NCBI GenBank assembly: GCA_030066195.1
Contig: JASJCB010000016.1
Location: 1-64,000 of the forward strand
Direction: 5' to 3'
Length of the DNA: 64,000 nucleotides
DNA from: Acidobacteriota bacterium
GTDB lineage: Bacteria; Acidobacteriota; Holophagae; Acanthopleuribacterales; Acanthopleuribacteraceae
Shown here: positions 1 to 7,675 of the stretch, one piece after another
Layout of the letters: each line of letters starts with the position of its first letter
Numbering within the stretch: the stretch's first letter is position 1
Program-made: the position numbers and the translations under genes
Notes under the pieces: generated by a model
What the model saw: only the letters and a program-made list of their open reading frames with translations
What the model was told of the DNA's origin: nothing
The model's database searches: none

Positions 1-2
1 CC

Positions 3-62
3 CAGGCGCATCGGGCCTTCACCTTTTAACGCCCAAAACAGTGACCCAAGCATGCCTGCCGG
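3..62. repeat. 60-bp direct repeat, copy 1
   Basis: Positions 3-62 are identical, base for base, to 1958-2017. The left end of this copy starts with the right arm of the terminator stem that is complete at the other copy, so the repeat probably extends beyond the left window edge. It brackets the cysteine-rich peptide genes and the gene fragments, which suggests duplication or recombination of a block of about 1.95 kb. Confidence 0.9.
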
Positions 63-264
63 AGACACTGGACATCACGCTCTCGACACTGGACAACCTG
101 CAGGCTACGGGACGCCGGATAGGCATCATCAGCCATTTGGGCTCCATCGCCGACCGCCTTGGGGTACGCGTGAAGCCGGTTCGTGCGGCCAACGGCTCCA
201 GCCGAATAGAAACCACCACCGGTTAAGCCACGCGGAACAAAGGCCCCGCGTGGCGACAACTGCT

Positions 265-486
265 TTAGTTACAGTTGGCTGTGGTGACGGGAGGAGTGCC
301 GGTGGAATAATAGCACTTCACATATTGGCAGTAGTCCACGGCAACAAAGAAGGTGCCGCCCCGGAAAGTATCCGGGCAACAGGCCTGGTCATCCAGTATC
401 GCGGGGCAGGCAGCCGCACTCAACTGCGATACGCCGAAGCCTAAGAACAGAAGCAAAGTAAAGCAGAAAGTCAGTTTCTTGAACAT
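265..486 (-). CDS. Small secreted cysteine-rich protein (copy 1 of 3)
   Basis: A 73-residue protein with a lysine-bearing N-terminus and a hydrophobic core (residues about 5-24) that reads as a Sec signal peptide, with cleavage likely near residue 26. The mature part of about 47 residues has six cysteines spaced C27-x8-CC-x15-C-x4-C-x13-C, consistent with three disulfides in the envelope or outside the cell. GGAGG lies 5 nt before the ATG. It is about 80% identical by eye to the next gene and clearly related to the third. C27 falls directly after the signal peptide, so a lipoprotein is conceivable, but the lipobox is poor and would leave an odd number of cysteines. I do not recognise the family; toxin, inhibitor or surface peptide would all be guesses. 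Confidence 0.75.
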   Translation of the reverse strand: MFKKLTFCFTLLLFLGFGVSQLSAAACPAILDDQACCPDTFRGGTFFVAVDYCQYVKCYYSTGTPPVTTANCN

Positions 487-617
487 ACAGTCCTCCTTGT
501 AGAATGAAAGAAATCAGTACGCGTGAAGCTGATACGTGCGGCCAACGGTTCCAGCCGCAGCGCAACCGTCACGGGGCAAGCCACGCGGGACAGGGGCCCC
601 GCGTGGGGTCAACGACC

Positions 618-839
618 TTAGCGACAGTAGCTTGTGATAAAGGGAGGACCGCCCGTGGAATAATAGCACTGTACATATTGGCAGTAGTCCACTGCTTTTA
701 CAAAGGTGCCGCCCCGGAAAGTATCCGGGCAACAGGCCTGGTCACCCAGTATCGCGGGGCAGGAAGCCGCACTCAACTGCGATACGCCGAAGCCTAAGAA
801 CAGAAGTAAAGTAATGCAGAAAGTCAGTTTCTTGAACAT
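618..839 (-). CDS. Small secreted cysteine-rich protein (copy 2 of 3)
   Basis: A 73-residue paralogue of the gene at 265-486 with the same signal peptide and cysteine pattern (C27-x8-CC-x15-C-x4-C-x13-C). GGAG precedes the ATG by 6 nt. Most differences from copy 1 lie in the mature part after the CC pair (VKAVDYC against FVAVDYC) and in the last ten residues, while all cysteines are kept. The 131-bp spacer to copy 1 is also similar to the spacer beside that copy, so gene and leader were duplicated together. Function unknown; the call rests on the conserved architecture of three neighbouring copies. Confidence 0.75.
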   Translation of the reverse strand: MFKKLTFCITLLLFLGFGVSQLSAASCPAILGDQACCPDTFRGGTFVKAVDYCQYVQCYYSTGGPPFITSYCR

Positions 840-866
840 GCAGTTCTCCTTTTAGAATGAAGTTAA

Positions 867-1103
867 TCAGGGAGCACAAGTAGTTGAGGTAGAAAGTGTT
901 GAAGGGAACCCGTAATCATAGTAACAGGTGATGACACCATTACAGAAATCCGCGGCAACCAGGAAAGGCTTGCCCTGGTAGGTAGCGGGGCAACAGGTTT
1001 GCCCGAAGACAAATCCAGCCGTGCAACCGAAAACGTTCCATTGCGAGACGCCCAGGCCCAGAACCGCGAGCAGGGAAACACACAGAGACAGTTTTTTGAA
1101 CAA
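867..1103 (-). CDS. Small secreted cysteine-rich protein (copy 3 of 3, TTG start)
   Basis: A 78-residue, more diverged member of the tandem family. A longer reading frame could begin at a TTG at 1115, but GGAGG lies 5 nt before the TTG at 1103-1101, and starting there gives an N-terminus (MFKKL) that lines up with the two paralogues and puts C27 in the same place, so this start is preferred. Spacing is C27-x9-CC-x15-C-x5-C-x15-C, with slightly longer loops than in copies 1 and 2. The shared CC-P-(A/D)-T-(F/Y)-x-G core and the C-YY element mark it as homologous. It is the first gene of the minus-strand array. Confidence 0.7.
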   Translation of the reverse strand: MFKKLSLCVSLLAVLGLGVSQWNVFGCTAGFVFGQTCCPATYQGKPFLVAADFCNGVITCYYDYGFPSTLSTSTTCAP

Positions 1104-1274
1104 TAAGGCCTCCAAAGGGATGTAAATACGGTGAATTCAGGCTTATCAATGAACCAGTTAACACTGATATTATCGGCCAGTTGAGAATAATCAACCGTTC
1201 CGCTATTATCTTAAGCTAGCCCATATGCCCCTGGCAAGGTGGTACTTGACGGATTAACTGAAATGAAACATCCG

Positions 1275-1494
1275 CTACTCTGAAACACCAGCACGCGGTT
1301 GTTCTACAAAATGGCGGGGGAGCGACGTTACGCCATGCTTGCGCAGGGTAACCAGGTGTTTCGAGACCGCGGTGAGGCGCAGCTCATCATCTTCACGGCC
1401 GCGGATTTCATACTCGAAGTTGATCAGGCGGCTGCGCAGGGTGGTGATGCGTCCGCGAATATAAACCCGGTCCAATGCCTGGATGGGTAAAACC
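1275..1494 (-). pseudogene. Truncated 4HBT (hotdog) thioesterase-like fragment
   Basis: About 70 codons read like the C-terminal half of a YbgC/4HBT-type acyl-CoA thioesterase: a DRVYIRGRIT strand, FEYEIRG, and a C-terminal LPRHF resembling the usual LP-end of the family. The N-terminal half with the catalytic Asp helix is missing. Upstream of about 1494 the reading continues only as sequence that on the other strand codes an FG-GAP segment, so the gene is broken at that point. The frame can be extended to a GTG/ATG-like start near 1508 but no ribosome binding site supports it. Assignment is by remembered family pattern and is tentative. Confidence 0.45.
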
Positions 1495-1920
1495 ACGGTC
1501 GTATCCAACGGCTATGCTTTGGTCGGCGCGCCGGTCGAGGACCGGGGTGCTTTGTTGGATGCGGGCGCCGCGTATTTATACGAAGAGCAAATCGACACCC
1601 AAGGCAACAGTTCCTGGTCACTCATCGGTGAGTTGGCGCCTTCCCTGGTAGAGGCGGGGGCCGAGTTCGGCGCGGGTGTCGCCATCGAGGGCAGCCTGGC
1701 CGCGATCGGCGCGCCCATGGAGAACGGCGGCGACGGAGCCGTCTATCTCTACGAGCAGGACGCGAACGATCCGACGCTTTGGACCCAAATTGCCCGTATG
1801 CAAGGACTGGACCCCGGTGAACAGTTCGGTAAAGATCTGGATTTCGACGAAACGGCCGGTCAATTGATTATCGGCGGACTTAAAGAGACAACTGTATCGA
1901 TACAACAACGCGGAGTGTGA
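1483..1920 (+). pseudogene. FG-GAP (integrin-alpha-like) repeat protein, 3' fragment
   Basis: The frame codes two recognisable FG-GAP-like propeller repeats: GYALVGAP...GAAYLYE and GVAIEGSLAAIGAP...GAVYLYE. Proteins of this family are normally secreted, several hundred residues long and begin with a signal peptide. Here there is no signal peptide, no ribosome binding site before the first ATG, and the first blade is already in progress at the start, so this is the C-terminal piece of a gene whose 5' part was lost at a breakpoint around 1485-1505, where it abuts the thioesterase remnant on the opposite strand. The terminator at 1945-1982 follows its stop codon closely. Confidence 0.55.
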
Positions 1921-1944
1921 ACGCGATTAACTCCTGCTCCTCCC

Positions 1945-1982
1945 GGCCCGGTGCGCTCAGGCGCATCGGGCCTTCACCTTTT
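1945..1982 (+). terminator. Rho-independent terminator
   Basis: GGCCCGGTGCGC, loop TCAG, GCGCATCGGGCC form a 12-bp stem with a single G-T pair, followed by a T-rich tail TTCACCTTTT. It lies 25 nt after the stop of the FG-GAP fragment. The right arm and tail belong to the 60-bp direct repeat, so copy 1 at the window edge was probably also a terminator. Confidence 0.8.
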
Positions 1983-2017
1983 AACGCCCAAAACAGTGAC
2001 CCAAGCATGCCTGCCGG
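1958..2017. repeat. 60-bp direct repeat, copy 2
   Basis: Identical to 3-62. It starts inside the terminator loop and runs about 35 bp past the T-rich tail into noncoding DNA, which shows that the repeated block is not just a structural terminator motif but a true copy of flanking sequence. Confidence 0.9.
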
Positions 2018-2534
2018 CCCGCGAAGGCCCGAGGTGTGCGGTCAAACAAACCGCCCCCGCATTAAAAATAGGCAGGCGATCATCGATACAACCCGTCCAT
2101 GGGCAACCGAAAGCACACCAAGCCGCCGAACAACGCGCCCATACCGATCCGGCACAACCTCATGAGCCCGTTGCAAACGTCCAATCGAAGTAAAACCATC
2201 ATCTTCAAAATGATCAGGCCGAAAAGCAACCAAATCTATTGTCGCTCTAACCGGAAGCTCGTGCGGACGAGCCCGAAATGTAAAAAGTGACCTCCAACCG
2301 AAAAAAAAATCGGACGTTTGCCAACTTGTCTGGAGATATATAAGTATAGGAACTTTTTCCAAGAAGAAAATCCAACCACTGATCAGCACTTTTGAGCCCC
2401 CATAGGGGAAATGCAAAAAGCAAATGCCCGGACCGACCGATCCACAATGGACCCCGGTCAATCCTGATCGAACGCAAAGCATTGCCTCATTGGTGTTTAT
2501 TCGTGTTAATCGGTGGTAAAAAAAGGAGTATGAA
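2018..2534. other. Noncoding spacer
   Basis: No supported gene on either strand. Near 2485-2515 there is a TGGTGTTTATTCGTG-type stretch, a motif that recurs in intergenic DNA of many bacteria, directly before the ribosome binding site of the next gene. The rest shows no repeat or RNA that I recognise. Confidence 0.5.
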
Positions 2535-3503
2535 ATGAGTACCGCACCCATCCGCAACGACTACCAACGAGAGAGGGTCATGGAGACCATCCTCCAAACC
2601 ATAGAGGCAAAACAAGATATCAAAACCCTGATCCGAGGTTCCACTCGCAAGAAACTGCGCAAACTGCACCCTGACTTCCGCCGAGCCTTTCGAACGGTCA
2701 CCGGAGCCACGGCCGACCGCCAAAACCTGGTGCAAACCCGAGACAACCTGGTGAGCGAACTGGACATGTTCGTCCGTCATTTCCGCAACAGCCTATCCTG
2801 GCGAACGGACCGTATGAACCACGGACGCATGATCATGCGTATCTACCTGCCCATGGGCGACATCCGCCCGAACCTGACGGTTCCGCGAGACGTGGTCAAA
2901 CTGGCGGAATTCCTGGTAGAAGGCGAGGACATCGCAACAGCCCAGGGATTCCCACCCATGAGCAACCCCAGCGCGGCCGAACTCTCAGCTCTCATCCCGG
3001 CCGCAAAATCAGCGGTCCTGGCCGTAGAAACCGCCGACCTGAACCACATGGAAGCCCAAGAGGACCTGCGCATCTACCGGGCCGAAGCGGACACCCTGCT
3101 CCGAACCATCGCCAAAGAAATCCAAATCGAACTGAGCGACAAACCGGATAGCTACGTACGCCGAATCCTCCGCCGCCTGGGCTACAGCTTCACCACCCCG
3201 GACCAGGTAAAGGAGGAAGCCGCCGACCCATCGGAAACCAGGGATGAAGAACCCAACCCAAGACCAAACATCTATCTACCCTCGCCGGCAGACTCAAAGC
3301 TCACAGCCATACCGAGAGAAATCTCACCGCTAATCGAGACTGAGAAACCCCTCATCCGAGGCAGACCACCGAATCCAAATATGAAACAGCCGCATCAACA
3401 AAGTTACGGCCCCACTATCAGGTCCAAATTTCCGTCACCAACCAGGGTGGTTGATGGTTCATTCAAATGTTTGCAGGAGCTCTCCCTAGCCATTGATCAT
3501 TGA
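2535..3503 (+). CDS. Hypothetical protein, helical
   Basis: A 322-residue protein that I do not recognise. AGGAG lies 6-7 nt before the ATG, a good start. The first 200 residues are charged and likely alpha-helical, with basic patches (STRKKLRKLHPDF, FRRAFR) and no signal peptide or membrane segment, so it is probably cytoplasmic. From about residue 215 the sequence turns proline-, glutamate- and serine-rich and looks disordered; the last 60 codons are less GC-rich in the third position than the body, so the true C-terminus may have been altered by a frameshift. It stands alone, with noncoding DNA on both sides. Confidence 0.6.
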   Translation: MSTAPIRNDYQRERVMETILQTIEAKQDIKTLIRGSTRKKLRKLHPDFRRAFRTVTGATADRQNLVQTRDNLVSELDMFVRHFRNSLSWRTDRMNHGRMIMRIYLPMGDIRPNLTVPRDVVKLAEFLVEGEDIATAQGFPPMSNPSAAELSALIPAAKSAVLAVETADLNHMEAQEDLRIYRAEADTLLRTIAKEIQIELSDKPDSYVRRILRRLGYSFTTPDQVKEEAADPSETRDEEPNPRPNIYLPSPADSKLTAIPREISPLIETEKPLIRGRPPNPNMKQPHQQSYGPTIRSKFPSPTRVVDGSFKCLQELSLAIDH

Positions 3504-3844
3504 TCAAAGGAATAAACCTATTGAAACCTGGTTACCTGGAGCAAGGGAGGCGTCTAATCTGAGGATGCCCAAGCTGTTCGAAGTGCTGATTATGGAGAGG
3601 GCGGATAACTAACCTTTAATGAATATTTTCCTTGTCAGACCACCTCCAGTGTGAGATAATGATCAATCGTGTTAATGCTGGCAAAAACTGCAAAGAGCAT
3701 TCTCACTGCATCGGCTAAATACTAAAGTGATTAATCGAATAAACCTCGAGTTCTAAAGTATGGTTTTGATGATAATTTCTTGATGATTTTAGGACCAAGG
3801 GTTCGAAGGAGATTGTTTACTTTAGAGACAGAGAGTGTAAGACA
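3504..3844. other. AT-rich noncoding spacer
   Basis: Noncoding and visibly more AT-rich than the flanks to the left; it shares this base composition with the metallophosphoesterase gene that follows and presumably carries its promoter. A perfect 7-bp palindrome (TTGATCA T TGATCAA) spans the preceding stop codon at 3493-3507. Confidence 0.45.
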
Positions 3845-5320
3845 ATGGACAAAGAAGCAGAATTTAGCCTTTTGCATATTTCTGACCTTCACTTCTCAGA
3901 AGGCACTGATTTGAGTAACCCGGCACACACTCACTCGATTAAACATTTAGTAGGTCTCGAGAAGGCTGTAAGGGATCTTGAGGAAACTGATTTCATTGTT
4001 GTATCCGGCGATATCAGCAATCTTGGTGATAGGCAAAGCCTCATCAATGCAAGTGGATATTTATTCGATACCATCCCAATTGGTGAAGGCAGGTTCACCG
4101 GGTTAAACATGCCTCATCAGAAGTTCGGCGTTGTTCCTGGGAATCATGACGCCTGGAATGCGAAAAAGTCTGGGTCACTTCTTGATCGGAGACAAAAATC
4201 TCTAGAGCATTTCAACTTTGCCTTTACCGATCATAAAATACCACCTGATTCCGGTAGTTACTACCGTTGGCTAGAGAAAGACGGGGCCGGAATATATATA
4301 GTTTTTGCTGACTCCTGTTTTTTGGGTGACACCGAAAAACACCATGATTCGGCATTTGGCACAATTCGCTACGACCAAGCTGTCGCAAAAGGCAAGCTGA
4401 GCGTCGAGCAAACAGAGTGGCTTCTGGAATGGCATGACAAAGGCATGAAAGGCATGCTAAGGAAAAATGATGGGAGAGACGGAAATATTGACAAGGAATT
4501 ATTCGCACAGAGCCTCAAAATTCTTGTCATGCATCACTACCTTTTCGAGCCTCCGGGTCATTCTAGTGACTACTTCATGAGAGTTAGTCATCGCGATGTC
4601 GTTTTTAGGAATATTGCAATGGCAGATTTTGATTTAATGCTATGTGGTCACAAGCATATTCTTTCATTTGATGTTCATAGCTATGGGCAGTATTTCGATG
4701 GTAGAGCTATGAACAGGTATTTGATTAACTGCTTCAGAAGATTGATTGGTCTATACTCCTTGCCATTTAAACTCAAAGACAGTAATGGAAAGTTTTGGTC
4801 CAAACCTTTAAGTTTTTTATCTGAAGTCCTTGTTAAGTTAGTGCGGAAAAGGAAACCCAGCTCAAATGCAACAAAAATTGCTGATGATGTAATCGAAATT
4901 CTTAAATCCGGCCTGGAGAATCCGAGTGAACTTGAAAGAAATGTAAAGAATTTCCTATATAAAAATGGACTTTCTGGAGCAGAGATTATTAACAGAGATG
5001 AATTAAAAGAGATAAGAAAAAGAATATCCATCGGCTTGTCTATTCAGGAAAGAAAAAAGTTAAAGGTAGTTTCCAAGAGACTGCTTGGTCTTTCTAAGAC
5101 CTTGAAATCAAAGCCTTTCATACAGGCTATGTCAGGATCATCAGCCAAGTCATCCGACAGAGAAAGGACAAGAAGCTTTAATATCTACGACCTGGCCAGG
5201 AAAACAAACGGTTGGCAGATAAAAGCTAAACAATTTCAATGGGATTACTCAATAAATGAATTTGATCTTAACAATGCCATCGAAACCGAGCATTTTGTCA
5301 ATAAGAGAGCTCATATTTAA
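3845..5320 (+). CDS. Calcineurin-like metallophosphoesterase
   Basis: A 491-residue protein with the complete metallophosphoesterase motif set: D14-x-H16, G55-D56, G99-N-H-D102, H230-H231 and G268-H-K-H271, the ligands of the two-metal centre that hydrolyses phosphomono- or phosphodiesters. The catalytic domain ends near residue 290; the remaining 200 residues are lysine-rich, helical and unrecognised, about twice the length expected for a plain phosphodiesterase, and may hold a nucleic-acid or partner-binding region. There is no signal peptide. The gene is much more AT-rich than all its neighbours and stands alone, which suggests recent transfer. Substrate cannot be told from sequence; cyclic nucleotide, nucleic-acid end or phosphoprotein are all possible. 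Confidence 0.85.
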   Translation: MDKEAEFSLLHISDLHFSEGTDLSNPAHTHSIKHLVGLEKAVRDLEETDFIVVSGDISNLGDRQSLINASGYLFDTIPIGEGRFTGLNMPHQKFGVVPGNHDAWNAKKSGSLLDRRQKSLEHFNFAFTDHKIPPDSGSYYRWLEKDGAGIYIVFADSCFLGDTEKHHDSAFGTIRYDQAVAKGKLSVEQTEWLLEWHDKGMKGMLRKNDGRDGNIDKELFAQSLKILVMHHYLFEPPGHSSDYFMRVSHRDVVFRNIAMADFDLMLCGHKHILSFDVHSYGQYFDGRAMNRYLINCFRRLIGLYSLPFKLKDSNGKFWSKPLSFLSEVLVKLVRKRKPSSNATKIADDVIEILKSGLENPSELERNVKNFLYKNGLSGAEIINRDELKEIRKRISIGLSIQERKKLKVVSKRLLGLSKTLKSKPFIQAMSGSSAKSSDRERTRSFNIYDLARKTNGWQIKAKQFQWDYSINEFDLNNAIETEHFVNKRAHI

Positions 5321-5744
5321 TGGTAGAGAGGCCGCACAAGCCGGGAGCTCAAGACGAAGAAAGTCCTTGAAACTTGCCTTGGATAATCGATCGGAACATC
5401 CAGCGGTAGCGGTTTCTTCTTTCAACAGATCACGAATCCGACTGTTGGGTGGTGTGTTCGGATGATCATCAAGCAGGATTCTGCTTCGCTCTTCTTTCCT
5501 AAGATCGAACCAATCCAAAAGGATTCCGGATACTCGCTACTACGCCGCGTGGTCGCGAGTTGTAAAGTTCTGAGCCCGGCATTCTACCAGATAAATCCGG
5601 CTGCTGTAGCTGCTGTTATTTTAACTGCTGTCAGCTGGTCTTCATGATGTTTGACCTTGCGGGTCTGCAGGTTGGGGAAGGCGAGCGATCAACAACTCGA
5701 AGCCGGCCTGTCGAATCTCACGCCAAACCCCACTCTGGTGCCGC
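5321..5744. other. Noncoding or decayed spacer
   Basis: No convincing gene. A short minus-strand frame at about 5330-5518 has protein-like composition (KEERSRILLDD, RIRDLLKEE) but no start context and no recognised family, and may be a gene remnant. Confidence 0.35.
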
Positions 5745-6254
5745 TTACTGATCGCTGCACTTCAAGGTGCTGCCCCGTGATAGATAATGCGTTTGTAAAT
5801 CGCTGTCGGTGCAGACGAATTGATCGTAGGCCCTTACCTCGAGCTCGTCGCTTCCCATAGCGTCGAGGAAGCTTTGTCTGGTATCACCGGCTCTCACGCT
5901 ACATCCGAAAAGGGTAATGCGGGTCACCTTGTCCTTGATTTGCTCGTGAAACCACGCTGCATTATTGCTGGTCAGCGTGGTGGCGGTATTGCCTGCCGCG
6001 TCATTGCCGCTTGTGGTTCCCGCTCCAATCGACATATCGCCCGGACTGCCATGACCATCTACAAATACGGAGATCTGCCTCCCGGCCTTCTCGAAAGCCA
6101 TGCAAATCTTTTCAATGAGCTCGCCTGCATTGTTGTGCCCACCTCCGACCTTACATGACGCATCCCATACGTGTAAGTCTGACAGGTTCTTAGCAGCGTT
6201 GATCTTGACAATCTCAGGGGAAGCCGTTGTTGCACCTTTTATGGTCTCAGGTGC
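5745..6254 (-). pseudogene. Caspase-like (clan CD type) domain fragment
   Basis: The minus-strand frame is open from 6254 to 5745 (about 170 codons). It carries ISVFVDGHGSPG with a candidate catalytic His and, about 55 residues on, RITLFGCSV with a candidate Cys, the His/Cys dyad layout of caspase-like hydrolases and of DUF4347-like secreted proteins. The first ATG (6101) lies within the first conserved region: the domain clearly continues upstream (for example KNLSDLHVWDASC) but no ATG, GTG or TTG is found there before the in-frame stop at 6257-6255. I therefore read it as a 5'-truncated gene. An alternative is a short functional protein from 6101. The family call is by motif only. Confidence 0.45.
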
Positions 6255-6740
6255 TCAACACTTTTATCCCGGTGCGCCCCTTTTCCAGCTCGTCCGGCTT
6301 AGGAATTTCTGATGCCTATAGCCGAATAAGCTTCCATAGGCAACGAGGCGGGTCATGCGATCGGCCGGCATGGACCCATGGGCCCACCAGGCTAAGTGAC
6401 AAAGTAGTACTCGTCGGTAGTCGGGCCCTTTCATTGCCGAAAATCACAGATTCAGAGCTGTTTATCCCAGTATTTCTGTCATTGGTCACAACGCGGTTTC
6501 AGTGTTCCTCATTTTGTGAACAAGATAGCTCACTGTAAAAATTGCCATGGGTCGCGAGAGACCCGGTGGATAGACGGGGATAACCCAACACGCCTGCGCA
6601 ACATATTCCGGCATGGAAAAGGGCGCCCAAAGGGCGGAGCTTTCTCCTGATTTGGAGCCGATAATGGCGCGAGGGCCGCGTTACGCGATGGTTTACCGGA
6701 ACAATGCTTCCTTATTTTTGGACTGGCCGGGGCAGGCCTT
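6255..6740. other. Noncoding spacer before the biosynthetic locus
   Basis: No supported gene. This stretch must contain the promoter of the long plus-strand locus that starts at 6741, but I cannot point to a convincing -35/-10 pair. A small hairpin GGGTC-GCGAGA-GACCC sits near 6549-6564. Confidence 0.4.
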
Positions 6741-7232
6741 ATGTTTATCGACACCGACACACCGTTTAACTTTTTGATCGAGACGTTTAAGCCGCCCGGT
6801 GCACCCGATCTCGCCCAAATAAAGTCGTTTCATTGCGATCTGCAAGAAGCCCTGTTGAAAATCCACTTCGACAATCTGTACCGGGAGCTTGCTCTTTTGG
6901 AGAGAGTCCCACCCTTTTTGGATCACCTCCGACAACACTTGAGCGGCAATGATTCCGAAAACCCCCTGCAGCTGCTCCAGGAACCCTTTTTGAAGGCCAT
7001 GCTCGCAACCTTGACCCACATGGTAAACGATCGGATCGCCGTCATTAAAAGCGTATTCTTCTCCATGCCGGATGAAGAGCGGGCCCGTTATCCGATGCCC
7101 TTTGAAGAGAAGCCGTCACCGGAGGAGACAACTACCGGCTTCACCGAAACGGCTGAGACGACTTCGGGCGGCGAGGCGAGCGATAGGACAAGCGGGCCGG
7201 CACAACCTTCCCAAGGAGATGGACAAGCATGA
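6741..7232 (+). CDS. Small helical hypothetical protein, paralogue of next gene
   Basis: A 163-residue protein and the first gene of the locus. Residues 1-115 look helical; the last 45 are rich in E, T, S and P and probably disordered. An N-terminal F-x-F-L-I-x-x-F-K-P-P-G-A-P segment, a downstream run of alternating aromatic and acidic residues (NLYRELALLERVP) and a C-terminal helix with FLKAML align with the next gene, so the two are paralogues. Its stop overlaps the next start (ATGA at 7229-7232), which implies translational coupling and perhaps a heteromer. The start has only a weak GGCAGG upstream. Location ahead of the patatin-like genes suggests a partner or chaperone role; this is inference. 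Confidence 0.65.
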   Translation: MFIDTDTPFNFLIETFKPPGAPDLAQIKSFHCDLQEALLKIHFDNLYRELALLERVPPFLDHLRQHLSGNDSENPLQLLQEPFLKAMLATLTHMVNDRIAVIKSVFFSMPDEERARYPMPFEEKPSPEETTTGFTETAETTSGGEASDRTSGPAQPSQGDGQA

Positions 7233-7630
7233 AAGAACAACCATACACCGATAAAATACCCGACAACGGACAAGAAGGTTTCGGGAAGAGCCCGATCCAA
7301 TTAATCGCGGAAATTTATAATTTTTTCAAGCTACCCGGCTCACCTGGCGCCAATCAGCTCAATGACCTGTATGTTCAAGCGAGGGACGCACAATACGAGC
7401 TTTATTTTCAAGCTCTGTTGAGCCAGTTACCCGGCTTGGAGGCGCTCGCGCGTCAAACAAGTCATGCGTACCAAACACTGGAGAAAGAGCTTGACAAGGA
7501 CCTGGTGCTACAAGCATTTTTCCTGCCCTGGGTCAAGACCTCCGGCTTGTTCGTGGACGGTATCCTTCAGAGATGGATCAGGGAACTCGAGTTGGTCCAG
7601 CTGACACTGGCGGCGCCTGATCGTGTCTAA
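7229..7630 (+). CDS. Small helical hypothetical protein, paralogue of previous gene
   Basis: A 133-residue protein with no signal peptide. IYNFFKLPGSPGANQLNDLY followed by AQYELYFQALLSQLPGL matches the equivalent F-F-K-x-P-G-x-P and aromatic/acidic helix of the preceding gene, without its disordered tail. AGGAGAT precedes the overlapping ATG within the end of the upstream gene, so the pair is translationally coupled. No family recognised. The gap to the first patatin-like gene is 45 nt, consistent with one transcript. Confidence 0.65.
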   Translation: MKEQPYTDKIPDNGQEGFGKSPIQLIAEIYNFFKLPGSPGANQLNDLYVQARDAQYELYFQALLSQLPGLEALARQTSHAYQTLEKELDKDLVLQAFFLPWVKTSGLFVDGILQRWIRELELVQLTLAAPDRV

Positions 7631-7675
7631 TTGTCCCGGGCTTAGTAAAGGTAACCTTTCCGATCAGGAGCATGA

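Noticed and set aside
1424-3073. Several overlapping frames opposite the FG-GAP fragment and the gene at 2535
   Set aside because: They are antisense shadows rich in R, S and P, without starts that have ribosome binding sites.
3493-3507. TTGATCA-T-TGATCAA palindrome as an operator
   Set aside because: It covers a stop codon, is short, and has no second copy that I can find near a promoter.
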